22,904 nucleotides of DNA, taken from the NCBI GenBank assembly GCA_018716005.1, contig DVKN01000280.1, positions 1 through 22,904 on the forward strand, read 5' to 3'. Numbering within the stretch: position 1 is the stretch's first letter; each line of letters starts with the position of its first letter. A program made the translations under genes and the position numbers. The notes below the pieces were generated by a model that saw nothing but the letters and a program-made list of their open reading frames with translations, searched no databases and was not told the DNA's origin. Shown here piece by piece: positions 1 through 8,500 of the stretch. This stretch comes from Candidatus Scatomorpha stercoravium. GTDB taxonomy: Bacteria > Bacillota > Clostridia > Oscillospirales > Oscillospiraceae.

Positions 1-1
1 G

Positions 2-448
2 CTCTACGCGAACCCGGACTACATCAACCGCTTTTTCGACGCCCGCCTCATCAACCGCTACGACATCTGGCTCGCGCAGTGGCAGGGCAACGATAAGCGG
101 CCCGAGGACAAGCCGCCAATGGCCGGCGGCATGTGGCAGTACAGCAACCAGGGCCACATCGACGGCATCCCCGAGCGCGTGGACCTCGACTACGCCTACT
201 ACGACTACCCGGCCATAATCGGCCAGCCGGCCGAGCCCGAGCCGGAACCGGAACCCGAAAAACCTGACGAGGAGGAAACGCCCATGACATGGCAGGAGGA
301 ACAGAAGGCCGCAACCGAGTGGGTAAAAGAAACCGGCATCTCCGACGGCGAACGCCCGGAGGACGGCGTAAAGCGCGTGGAACTGTGGGTAACGCTGTGG
401 CGATTCTACAAGCAGATGGTCAAGCTCATTAAGGAGGTGTTAACGTGA
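2..448 (+). CDS. Phage endolysin, GH25 lysozyme type, 5' end cut off by window
   Basis: The visible 148 residues are the C-terminal part of a muramidase that would cleave host peptidoglycan at lysis. The stretch with IWLAQWQG, MWQYSNQGHIDGIPERVDLD matches the end of the glycoside hydrolase 25 fold, where WQYS..G.V.GI.G.VDLD is typical. The acidic catalytic residues lie mostly upstream, outside the window. A hinge of alternating Pro-Glu follows at about 225-265. A 54-residue tail comes next, starting TWQEEQKAATEWVKETGISDG, a short helical module of the kind found at the ends of Firmicutes phage lysins and possibly wall-binding. The stop codon overlaps the GTG start of the holin by 4 bp, so translation is probably coupled. 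An internal start at 284 could yield the tail module alone. The family call is fairly sure; the role of the tail module is inferred. Confidence 0.85.
   Translation, partial: LYANPDYINRFFDARLINRYDIWLAQWQGNDKRPEDKPPMAGGMWQYSNQGHIDGIPERVDLDYAYYDYPAIIGQPAEPEPEPEPEKPDEEETPMTWQEEQKAATEWVKETGISDGERPEDGVKRVELWVTLWRFYKQMVKLIKEVLT
271..286 (+). promoter_or_regulatory. Internal ribosome binding site and ATG in the endolysin gene
   Basis: GGAGG at 271-275 lies 8 nt before an in-frame ATG at 284. Initiation here would make a separate 54-residue protein (284-448) equal to the endolysin tail just after its Pro-Glu hinge. Several clostridial and enterococcal phage endolysins use such an in-frame internal start to make a free wall-binding subunit that assembles with the full-length enzyme. 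The site is seen; its use is inferred. Confidence 0.55.
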
Positions 449-708
449 TTAACTGGAAGGTCAGGCTGAAGAACCCGACGTTCTGGGTGGGACTCATCGG
501 CATACTCGGCACGCTGGTCATCGACGTCGCGCAGCTGTTCGGCGCCGACCTGAGCGCCATCGTCGGCAGCTGGGAGACGGCGCTCACGGGCCTCGCGCAG
601 GCCGTGTTTGCCATCCTCGCCCTCGTCGGCGTGATTACCGACCCGACGACCGACGGCGTCAGCGACAGCCAGCAGGCGCTGGGCTATACCAGGCCGAGAA
701 AGGGGTAA
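445..708 (+). CDS. Phage holin, phi-LC3 family
   Basis: This 87-residue protein has the family signature throughout: an N-terminus MINWKVRLKNPTFWVGLIG, two hydrophobic segments (about residues 13-35 and 45-64), and the ending ITDPTTDGVSDSQQALGY followed by basic residues. Members of this family insert in the cytoplasmic membrane and open it at a timed moment so that the endolysin reaches the wall. The start is GTG at 445, preceded by AAGGAGG at 431-437, and it overlaps the endolysin stop codon by 4 bp. The TAA stop lies 3 bp before the next gene, so endolysin, holin and the following coiled-coil protein form one lysis cassette. Length is normal for the family. Confidence 0.9.
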   Translation: MINWKVRLKNPTFWVGLIGILGTLVIDVAQLFGADLSAIVGSWETALTGLAQAVFAILALVGVITDPTTDGVSDSQQALGYTRPRKG

Positions 709-711
709 ACG

Positions 712-1029
712 ATGGACGGCAGCGCGCCTATTACCCGAGCGGAGCACAACGAGTTCGCCAAACGCCTCGAGGAGGAGAACCGGCGTCAGGACAAGCGCAT
801 AGAGCTCCTCGAGCGGAGCGTGCGGGAGATTGGCGCGCTCACCACCTCGGTCGAGAAGCTGGCCATGAGCGTCGAGAGCATGGTCAAGGAGCAGGCAAAA
901 CAGGGCGAGCGGCTCGAGGCCCTCGAGGCCCGAGACGGAGAGAAGTGGCGGAAGCTCGCGGGCTACGCCGCGAGCGTGCTCGTCTCGGCCATCGCCGGTT
1001 TCCTGCTCGCGCAGATAGGCCTTACATAA
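712..1029 (+). CDS. XhlA-like coiled-coil membrane protein
   Basis: This 105-residue protein has a long charged, helical N-terminal part with heptad-like spacing of Leu, Ile and Val (about residues 8-75). One C-terminal membrane segment follows (about 82-103, including YAASVLVSAIAGFLLAQIGL). That layout is the one of haemolysin XhlA-type proteins, which accompany holins in Bacillus PBSX-like lysis cassettes and are thought to assist lysis at the membrane. Other small phage proteins share this plan, so the name rests on layout and neighbours. It begins 3 bp after the holin stop, with AAAGGGG just upstream. The next gene starts 18 bp after its stop. Confidence 0.65.
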   Translation: MDGSAPITRAEHNEFAKRLEEENRRQDKRIELLERSVREIGALTTSVEKLAMSVESMVKEQAKQGERLEALEARDGEKWRKLAGYAASVLVSAIAGFLLAQIGLT

Positions 1030-1047
1030 GCACAGGGAGGTGAGAGA

Positions 1048-2157
1048 GTGCCTAGCAACATCCTGAATACGGACACCATGTTCCCGCAGTTCATGAGCAA
1101 CGAGAGCACGGAAGCGCGGCTCATGGAGGTGCTCAACTACCTGTATATGCTGCGCGAGCAGCTCAGGTACTCGCTCACCAACCTCGGCGTGGAGAACATG
1201 AACCCGACGAGCCTTAACGAGATGGCGAACATCATCACGGAGCCCATCTACGTGAACCTCGAGGATATCGAGGGGAACGTCTCCACGCTGTTCGTCACCT
1301 CCGAGGAGCTCTACAGCCGCCTCAGCGACACTGAGGGCAATGTCTCCACGCTCATGCAGACCTCGGCGTCCCTCACCTCTCGCGTTGAGGACGCCGAGGG
1401 CAATATCACGCAGCTGACGCAGACCTCGCAGAGCCTGAGCACCAGCGTCAGCACCCTCGACGGCCAGGTCAGCAGCTTGCAGCAGACGGCGCAGGGCTTG
1501 CAGACCTCGGTGAGTAATCTGGACGGGCAGTACACGCAGCTCTCGCAGACGGTGAGCGGCATAAGCACGACTGTGAACGGCCTCAACGGCAATGTCAGCA
1601 CCCTGCAGCAGTTCGCGAATTCGCTCTCGCTCTCCGTGACCAACGGCGAGACGAGCAGCGTAATCCGCCTGACGGCCAACGGGGCGCAGATATCCTCGCA
1701 GAACATCTCGTTCTCCGGCGTCGTGACCTTCAGTGACCTCAGCGACCCGTATTCGGATACGACGATAGACGGCGGGCACATCGAGACCGGCACCATCAGC
1801 GCGATAGACATCGAGGGCGTCTCCATACAGGGCAGCACGTTCAACACCGTCCTGAGCGGCAGCAACGTCGGCGGCGAGATACGCTGCTACTACGGGCAGA
1901 TAACGGCCAGCGACTACTATCTCGCCGGCGGACTCCGCCTGGACAACGACGGCAGCGGCGGCGCGGGCGAGAGTCAGTACCGGCTCTTCCTGTACACGCG
2001 CAGCGTCGCGAACCTCTCGTTCGCGCTTAAGCTCGAGAGCGCCGCTGGCATATCCATCGAGGCGGCAACCCTGGTGTATATCAGCGCCTCGCAGTACATC
2101 ACGCTCGACGCGCCGACCGTGAACATATACGGCACCCTCAACAACCCGACATCGTAA
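1048..2157 (+). CDS. Phage tail fibre / spike-like protein with coiled-coil repeats
   Basis: This 369-residue protein starts at GTG 1048, with GGGAGGTG at 1036-1043. Residues 1-70 look like a virion attachment domain. Residues 75-200 are six consecutive 21-residue repeats of the pattern xGNVSTLxQTSxSLxSxVxx, a Ser/Thr/Gln-rich trimeric coiled-coil stalk. They are followed by a region with SVIRLTANGAQISSQNISF and then Gly/Ser-rich beta repeats such as TIDGGHIETGTISAIDIEG, typical of fibre shafts. The last part (about 300-369) is probably a beta-structured tip. No enzymatic motif is seen. Similar stalks occur in receptor-binding or appendage proteins of Firmicutes phages. The role in adsorption is inferred from this architecture and from the hub-like gene that follows. 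Confidence 0.7.
   Translation: MPSNILNTDTMFPQFMSNESTEARLMEVLNYLYMLREQLRYSLTNLGVENMNPTSLNEMANIITEPIYVNLEDIEGNVSTLFVTSEELYSRLSDTEGNVSTLMQTSASLTSRVEDAEGNITQLTQTSQSLSTSVSTLDGQVSSLQQTAQGLQTSVSNLDGQYTQLSQTVSGISTTVNGLNGNVSTLQQFANSLSLSVTNGETSSVIRLTANGAQISSQNISFSGVVTFSDLSDPYSDTTIDGGHIETGTISAIDIEGVSIQGSTFNTVLSGSNVGGEIRCYYGQITASDYYLAGGLRLDNDGSGGAGESQYRLFLYTRSVANLSFALKLESAAGISIEAATLVYISASQYITLDAPTVNIYGTLNNPTS
1270..1647 (+). repeat. Six tandem 63-bp coding repeats in the fibre gene
   Basis: Six units of exactly 21 codons run in phase. Each starts with E/D/N-Gly-(Asn/Gln) and carries Val/Ile/Leu at coiled-coil positions, with core words NVSTL, QTS and SL. The units diverge at the nucleotide level, so this is an old protein repeat rather than a recent DNA duplication. 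Unit number could change by recombination and alter fibre length. Confidence 0.85.
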
Positions 2158-2168
2158 AGGAGCGGAAC

Positions 2169-2564
2169 ATGAAAGCTACACTCATTGCCTGCGTGGAGGC
2201 GTATCTCGCCCTCACCACGCTCACGCAGCAGCCAACGGACTATAAGACGGCCTGCACGCTGCTCACGCTCAAGCGGGCCCTTCAGGGGCAGGTACAGTTC
2301 TTCCAGCAGGAGGAGCGCAAGCTCGCGGACAAGTACGCGCAGCACGACGAGAAGGGCAAGATAGTCTGGCGCACGGATACGAGCTTCGCCTTCGCGGACC
2401 CCGCGCAGGCGGCGGACTACGCCCGCGAGCGCGGCGAGCTCTGCGAGGTTATCCCGCCCGAGGAGTTCCCCGAGCTGAGCATCAAGCCGCCGGAGCAAAT
2501 CACGGTGGCGCAGCTCGAGGCGCTTGAGCCGTTCCTCACGTTCAAGGAGGAGGGCGGAAAATGA
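2169..2564 (+). CDS. Small phage protein, DUF1617-like
   Basis: This 131-residue soluble protein has a leading helix (AYLALTTL), a basic helix with LTLKRALQGQVQFFQQEERKL, then KYAQHDEKGKIVW and an acidic ending with ITVAQLEALEPFL. This order resembles the DUF1617 family of small proteins found among structural genes of Firmicutes phages. They have the same 'EERKL..KY...DEKG' core and the same 'ELEALEP' ending. The biochemical role of the family is not known. It starts after AAAGGAG at 2156-2162, 11 bp after the fibre gene. Its TGA overlaps the ATG of the next gene (ATGA, 2561-2564), so the two are probably coupled. The match is from memory of the family pattern and is moderate. Confidence 0.55.
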   Translation: MKATLIACVEAYLALTTLTQQPTDYKTACTLLTLKRALQGQVQFFQQEERKLADKYAQHDEKGKIVWRTDTSFAFADPAQAADYARERGELCEVIPPEEFPELSIKPPEQITVAQLEALEPFLTFKEEGGK

Positions 2565-4171
2565 TACTCCCGTCCGTGCCGTACGGCTCCGGGATACGGC
2601 AGTATCCGCAGGGGCAGTTCGGCGGATACAATCACAACCTCTACGCCGGCGACGGCGAGCTCTACGACATGACGAACCTGTCGAGCGACCTCGCCCCGCT
2701 TCTCTCGCCGAGAAAGCCAAGGTACATATACAAGACCCTGACAACGCCCAACGGCCTGTATGCCAATGACGGGCTGTACTGGGTGGACGGCACGGGCTTC
2801 TATGCCGGGGGAGTGCTGCGCGGTACGGTCAGTAATTCGCGCAAGCTCTTCACCGGCCTGGGGGCCTATATCATTATCATGCCGGACAAGGCCTACTACA
2901 ACAAGCTGACGGGCGAGTTCGGCTCGCTCGAGGCGAGTTGGAGTGGAGCCGCAAAAATCCAGGACGGCACGTACGCCGGCGAGAGCGCCGACGCGAACAC
3001 CATCTACGCCGCGGGGGCAGACTGGGCGAGCAAGTTCAAGGTGGGCGACGCCGTGACCATTTCGGGCGCGACGGTACACCCCGAGAACAATACGACCATC
3101 ATCATCCGCGAGATAGACGGGGACAACCTGCGCTTCTACGCGAACAGCTTCGTGATAGGCGAGGGCGGCGACAGCGAGGCCGCGCTCACGATAAGCCGGA
3201 CCGTGCCGGACATGGACTTCATCTGCGCGAACGAGAACCGCGTCTGGGGCTGCAAGGGCGACGAGATATACTCGAGCAAGCTCGGCGACCCGTTCAACTG
3301 GAATGTGTTCGACGGCCTCAGCACGGACAGCTACGCCGCGAGCGTGGGCAGCGCTGGCGACTTCACAGCCTGCTTCTCGTATCTGGGATACCCGATATTC
3401 TTCAAGGAGGACCAGATATACAAGGTCTACGGCGACAGGCCGAGCAACTTCCAGGTCATGGGCTCCGCGTCTCTCGGCGTCGAGAGCGGCTCGCACCTGA
3501 GCCTCGCGATTGCGGGCGAGGTACTCTTCTACCTCAGCCGGGCCGGGATAGTGGCCTACTCCGGCGGCATACCGCAGAGCATCGCGGCCGCGTTCGGCAC
3601 GGAGCGATACCGGAACGCCGTGGGCGGCAGCGACGGGCTCAAGTACTACGTGAGCATGGAGGACGCGGAGGGCGTGTGGCATCTCTTCGTCTACGACACT
3701 CAGCGCACGATGTGGCACAGGGAGGACAACACCGAGGCCGTAGGCTGGGCCTGGGACGGCGAGCTCTACTGTCTCAACGCCGCGGGCACGCTCTGGATAA
3801 ACGGCAACGCGCGCAGCGTCCCCGAGGGCTGCACGCGGGAGGCGGCCGTAGAGAGCGAGGCCGTCTTCGGCGACTTCGTCGACGCCGACCCAAACAAGAA
3901 GGGGACGTGGGAGTTCCTGCTGCGCGCGGCGGTCGACGAGGGTGGCGAGATAGACTGCGCCGCCGAGTTCGATTCCGACGGCGAGTGGGTGGACATGGCC
4001 GGCGGACATATCGAGCCGGCGGAGAAGCGCAGCTATACGCTCGCCGTCGTGCCTCGGCGCAGCGACCACTACAGGATAAAAATCACGGGCACTGGCGGCT
4101 GGCGGGTGTACATGCTCACGAGGGCGGACTACATCGGCAGCGAGCTCAAGAGCAAGCCCGGCAGACAGTAA
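2561..4171 (+). CDS. Probable phage tail hub/nozzle protein (beta-propeller-like)
   Basis: This 536-residue protein opens with PSVPYGSGIRQYPQGQFGGYNHNLYAGDGELYDMTNLSSD, a common opening of a Firmicutes phage family. It consists mainly of short beta-strand repeats with aromatic and Gly turns, for example NRVWGCKGDEIYSSKLGDP, GYPIFFKEDQIYKVYGDRP and HLFVYDTQRTMWHRED. These recall blades of a propeller reading out at the tail tip. Podoviral proteins of the T7 gp12 and P22 gp10 type use such folds for the nozzle or stabilisation ring, so a tail hub/nozzle role is inferred here. The region around residues 125-200 (TYAGESADANTIYAAGADW, GDAVTISGATV) looks like an inserted beta domain. The start overlaps the preceding stop codon, and GGAGGG at 2547-2552 serves it. 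The next gene begins 11 bp after the stop. Confidence 0.6.
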   Translation: MILPSVPYGSGIRQYPQGQFGGYNHNLYAGDGELYDMTNLSSDLAPLLSPRKPRYIYKTLTTPNGLYANDGLYWVDGTGFYAGGVLRGTVSNSRKLFTGLGAYIIIMPDKAYYNKLTGEFGSLEASWSGAAKIQDGTYAGESADANTIYAAGADWASKFKVGDAVTISGATVHPENNTTIIIREIDGDNLRFYANSFVIGEGGDSEAALTISRTVPDMDFICANENRVWGCKGDEIYSSKLGDPFNWNVFDGLSTDSYAASVGSAGDFTACFSYLGYPIFFKEDQIYKVYGDRPSNFQVMGSASLGVESGSHLSLAIAGEVLFYLSRAGIVAYSGGIPQSIAAAFGTERYRNAVGGSDGLKYYVSMEDAEGVWHLFVYDTQRTMWHREDNTEAVGWAWDGELYCLNAAGTLWINGNARSVPEGCTREAAVESEAVFGDFVDADPNKKGTWEFLLRAAVDEGGEIDCAAEFDSDGEWVDMAGGHIEPAEKRSYTLAVVPRRSDHYRIKITGTGGWRVYMLTRADYIGSELKSKPGRQ

Positions 4172-4182
4172 GGAGGGATACA

Positions 4183-5520
4183 ATGGCAATGGCTACACTG
4201 AGCACCCCGAGCACGAGGAGCCAGTACACTTACGACCAGTTCATTCAGCAGGCACAGCGCGACGGGCTTCTGAGCGAGTTCTCGGACGCCGACCTCGCGC
4301 TCGCGCAGCGCAACCCCGACGCGGGCATGAGCATACTGAGCTATAAGCGCGACTACCGCGACGCCGCCACCGACGCCGACCGCGAGCTCGCAAACCTGGG
4401 CGCCGAGGGCGTCCGGCGCAGCTACGGCAGCTACACGGGCGGCAACGACGGCAGCCAGTATTACCTCGAGCCCCTGAGCCCGAATATGTTCGAGTATGCG
4501 GACGCGCCGAGCTTTTCGGGCGGCAGCCACTCCGACACGGTCGAGGACCTCTATGGCCAGATGCTCGACTACGGCGACTTCGAGTACGGCCCCGCGCCCG
4601 AGTATACGAGTCGCTGGGATGGCACCATGGTCGACCTCGTCGGGCAGATACTCAATAACCCCGAGTTCAGCTATGACCCGGCCACAGACCAGCTCTATCA
4701 GAACTACAAGCAGCAGTATACGCGCGAGGGGCAGCGCGCCACGGCGGACGCGCTCGGCATCGCCGCGGCGGCGAGCGGCGGCCTCCCGAGCAGCTACGCG
4801 CAGACGGCCGCCAACCAGCAGGCCAATTACTACGCGGCGCAGCTCACAGACATGATACCGCAGCTCTACCAGCTCGCATACGACCGGTATCTCAACGACT
4901 ACAACATGATGATATCCGACCTCGGCGTCGTGCAGGGCATGGAGGAGAGCGACCGCGACCTCTATCTCACCGACCTCAACCAGTACAACACCGACCGCGA
5001 ATTCGCCTACGGGAACTGGCTTGACCGGTACAATATGCTCGCCAACAACCTCCAGACCGGGCAGAATCTCGACGCCGACGAATTCGACCGCTACCTCGCC
5101 GAGCTCCAGCAGTACAACACCGACCGCGACTTCGCCTATGGGCAGTTCCTCGACGAAATCAACGACCAGACCGCAGACTTCGAGACGCTCGTCGGCATGG
5201 CGGAGCTGGGCGCGCAGTACGGCGACTACCGCGGCCTCGAGAACCTGGGTATCCAGCTCCCGCAGGCCTCGGGCGCCGGCAGCGGCTCGGGATATCTGCC
5301 CGCGCCGGCCGGCGAGGACGAGGCGGACGGCGGCGGAGACGAGAGCGGCGACAGCATTTCACCGGGGGCAATGAGCATACTCAACTCCTATCTGCACATC
5401 AATCCCGGCACCAACAGCAATGTTGCAAGCGTCTTTGGCACGCGCATCACCAACGCGCTCAGCGCCGGCCAGATAACACAGGAAGAGGCGGATTATCTCC
5501 GCAAAATGATAGGCATATAA
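4183..5520 (+). CDS. Phage virion-type protein of unknown function with QYNTDR(E/D)FAYG repeats
   Basis: The ATG at 4183 is preceded by AAGGAGGG and gives 445 residues. The frame stays open far upstream, but that part is only a shadow of the preceding gene. The N-terminal 180 residues are acidic and polar. Residues about 170-245 form a helical core containing YQNYKQQYTREGQRATADAL and GGLPSSYAQTAANQQANYY. A Tyr/Asp/Asn-rich helical stretch with two copies of QYNTDR(E/D)FAYG, 43 residues apart, follows. After that come a Gly/Ser/Pro-rich linker and a C-terminal helical cap. Proteins with this core occur next to giant polyvalent genes in gut Firmicutes phages and have no assigned role. Position between a hub-like gene and the giant gene suggests an internal or ejected virion component; this is inference. 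Confidence 0.65.
   Translation: MAMATLSTPSTRSQYTYDQFIQQAQRDGLLSEFSDADLALAQRNPDAGMSILSYKRDYRDAATDADRELANLGAEGVRRSYGSYTGGNDGSQYYLEPLSPNMFEYADAPSFSGGSHSDTVEDLYGQMLDYGDFEYGPAPEYTSRWDGTMVDLVGQILNNPEFSYDPATDQLYQNYKQQYTREGQRATADALGIAAAASGGLPSSYAQTAANQQANYYAAQLTDMIPQLYQLAYDRYLNDYNMMISDLGVVQGMEESDRDLYLTDLNQYNTDREFAYGNWLDRYNMLANNLQTGQNLDADEFDRYLAELQQYNTDRDFAYGQFLDEINDQTADFETLVGMAELGAQYGDYRGLENLGIQLPQASGAGSGSGYLPAPAGEDEADGGGDESGDSISPGAMSILNSYLHINPGTNSNVASVFGTRITNALSAGQITQEEADYLRKMIGI
4975..5148 (+). repeat. Two-copy coding repeat, 129-bp period
   Basis: The words around CAGTACAACACCGACCGCGA at 4981 and again at 5110 are identical over 20 bp and nearly so over about 38 bp. They encode QYNTDREFAYG and QYNTDRDFAYG. 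The 129-bp spacing keeps the frame (43 codons). High DNA identity suggests a fairly recent internal duplication or strong conservation. Confidence 0.8.
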
Positions 5521-5532
5521 GGAGCGGCTCAA

Positions 5533-8500
5533 ATGGCAAACATAGAGGAAAAATTCAATGCCGCAATCAGACAGATAAACGCTCAGCGAACCGCTTCCGG
5601 TTCGCTGAGCGGTCGTCGTAATTTGAGCATTGAAGATAAGTTCAACAATGCCATCCGGCAGATAACGGAGAAGGACAACCAGGAGCGGGACAGACAGGCG
5701 AAGCGGCTCGTCTCGACGGCTCAGCAGCGCCGCGAGGAAGGCGGCGGCACCCCGGCCATATTCAACGCCGCGGGGGCCTCGCGCCCCGGCAGCGTCACGC
5801 AGCAGATTACCTCCACGCTCGAGCGCATGAACGACCGCGGCCTCATTGACACGGTGACGAGCTCTGACAGCTGGGACACGACGGGCGAGGCGGAGACCGC
5901 GCTCAAGGCCTGGGAGAGCCAGCTCGACACGCTCAGCTCTCAGGTATCTCAGCAGGAGAGGCAGCTCGAGAGCGCTCAGCGCCAGCTCGAGCAGGAGCGG
6001 GAGAGCCTCGACCTCAACGACGCCGACGCCGTGGCGAGATTCAATCAGCGCGTGGACGAGGTGAACGCGCAGTACGGCGAGTATGAGCGCGTCTTCAACC
6101 AGTTCGACACCGTCCGGAACAGGTACGAGAGCGGCATAGGCACGTACCACGATATGCTCATCGCCGAGGGCGGTCGCGCTCAGAACTACCGCGACGAGGC
6201 CGAGCGGCTCGCGGGGGAAACCGAACAGCTCGCGGCGGAGCTCGACCGGTATCGCTCCGGCGACGTCTACTACGACGCCGGCAGCAGCGGGATAAATACC
6301 GCACAGCGCCGCGAGCAGCTCGAGCGTCAGATAGAGGAGAACGAGAGCGAGATAAAGCGTCTCAGGTCCGAGGCCGACCGGGCGCAGTGGGCCTATTACA
6401 GCGGCCTCGCGCTCAATGAGGACTACGCGGAGCGCTCGGCGCCCCTGGGCTCGCAGCGCGAGGCGCAGATTGCGGCCGGCGAGTCGCCGTTCGAGGCCGG
6501 CGGGGCCATATACGACTACATAAACAACATCGGCAACGCCCGCGAAATCCGCGGCTATGACGCGGCGGGGAACGAGATGCAGGCGCTCGGGACGATGACG
6601 GACGAGGAAATCGGCCTCTATAACTACATCTACGCCACGCAGGGCCGCGAGGCGGCGGCCGAATACCTCGAGCGGCTCAGGGAGACCATAAACGCGAGAC
6701 TCGGCCAGCAGCGCTATGAGAACATGAGCGGCATCGGCCGGGCGCTGTACTGGATACCTGCGGGCATTAACCAGTTCACGAGCGGCATCCGGCAGCTCTT
6801 CAGCGAGGAGGCCGTGCCGACAAGCCCCACGCAGTACACGTCTCAGGCCATACTCGAGGGCCTCGAGGGCCGTCCGGTTGCGAGCACGCTCTACGAGCTG
6901 GGGACGACGCTCTCCAACATGGCGCCATCTATCCTCGCCTCCGCCCTCGGCGGCTGGGCGCTGGGCGCGGCGGGCGTCGCCGGCAGCACGGCGGGGCGCA
7001 TAGCAAACCTTGCGGGCAGCGCCCTTCTCGGCGCGTCCGCGGGCGGCAACGCCTACACGCAGAAGATAAACGAGGGATATCTCCCGGACGAGGCGCGCGA
7101 CTACTCGACGCTCGTCGGTCTCAGCGAGGGTGCGCTTCAGTACGTGCTCGGCGGTATCGAGGGCCTCGGCGGCGAGGCTGTGCGCGGCGTGGCGGCGAAG
7201 ATAGGCGCGCTCGACAACGCCCTCGGGAGGATAGCACGCTCCAAGGCCGGCAAGCTCGTCATGAACATGATATCCGAGGGCACGGAGGAGGGCGTGCAGG
7301 AACTGCTCGAGCCCGCCTTCGCGGCGCTCGTCCTCGGCGAGGAGTACGACGCGAACTTCGAGGACGCGGCCTACGCCTTCCTCCTCGGCGCACTGAGCGC
7401 GGGCGTGGTGGACACGGTCACGGACGCCGGCCGCGCGGCGGCCGGAAAGCGCCGCGGCGTGAACTTCACTTTTGCCGATATGGATGGCTTTATCGGCAAA
7501 AATGGTGTAAACTATTTTGAGGGCTGCAATACATACGCCGAGGTCGAGGGCCGCTATAGGGAGCTCGCTCGGGAGAATCACCCCGACCTGGGCGGCGATA
7601 CGGCCACGATGGCGGAAATCAACCGCCAGCACAGCATGGCCCGCGCCTATTTCCAGGGCCGGGGCGAGACCGTCCCGGCGGCGGAGCGCAGCACAGACGC
7701 CGAGACGGCCGCGGCGGAAGAGCGCTCGGCGGGGCCTGACGGCGTCGTACGGGCCTTGAGCGCCCCTGCGGCGGCAGTGGACACGCAGACGCCCGCGAAC
7801 ACGCAGGAGGGCGTACAGCGCGCCACAGGGCGCGTCACGGCTGATGGCGGTATCATACTGCCCACAGCCGACGAGCCCGGCGGGCTTGTGCTTCCGACGG
7901 CGGAGGACTTTGAGCGTGCGGGCAGCCCCGAAAATCTCACGGGAGGTAATATCAATGGACGAACGGAGCAAACAGACGCGGTATCAGGTCGAGACGGAGG
8001 ACGGCTGGGCAGTGGACGTTCCGGCGGACAAGCTGGACAGCTGGCTGAAGGCACAGAAGGAAGGCCCGCGGCCTTTGAACAAAGCCGAACAGCGCTTGAG
8101 AGACAGAATCGTGCAGGACATCTTCGGCTCGAAGAAGTAAGCACTCACGAACTGGGCGTGCCCGAGGGAACGGACACGCCCACGGTGCGCGTCCTCCCCG
8201 AGGAGGAGTGGGACGACGAGCTCCAAAAAGCGGCTGAGGACGTGTACTGGCGCACCGGCAAGGAGGTCGAGTACGTCCTCGGCGCGCTCGAGGTCTACGG
8301 TTCCGACGGCAGCACGCGCCGCGTCCGCGGCGTCTGGCGTGAAGACGGGGCTATCATCATCCAGGCGGACAATATGCGCGTCAGCGCGCAGCAGATAGCC
8401 GAGCACGAGACCTACCACGAAATCGCGGCTCAAAATCCCGGCACGGACTACGCCGTCGAGGAACGTATCCGCGAGCAGTTCGGGGACGAAGAGTTCGAGC

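Noticed and set aside
1270..1647. Regular 63-bp repeats that could suggest a CRISPR-like array
   Set aside because: The repeats are in phase with codons, diverge at synonymous positions and encode a coiled-coil stalk; there are no spacers.
2938..4182. Upstream extension of the 4183-5520 gene in the same frame
   Set aside because: It overlaps the hub/nozzle-like gene entirely and reads as Arg/Gly-rich low complexity. The ATG at 4183 has an excellent ribosome binding site.
5359..7971. 870-codon open frame on the - strand, and similar long antisense frames at 2417-4189, 7984-9873 and 13465-14766
   Set aside because: Long antisense frames are common in high-GC coding DNA. These lie opposite genes with recognisable domains, and their translations are Arg/Ala/Val-rich without motifs.
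5533..8140. Programmed frameshift from the giant frame into the nested frame, giving a shorter product of about 869 residues
   Set aside because: There is no clear slippery heptamer, and the nested frame has its own ATG with a strong ribosome binding site, so independent initiation explains it better. It is not fully excluded.
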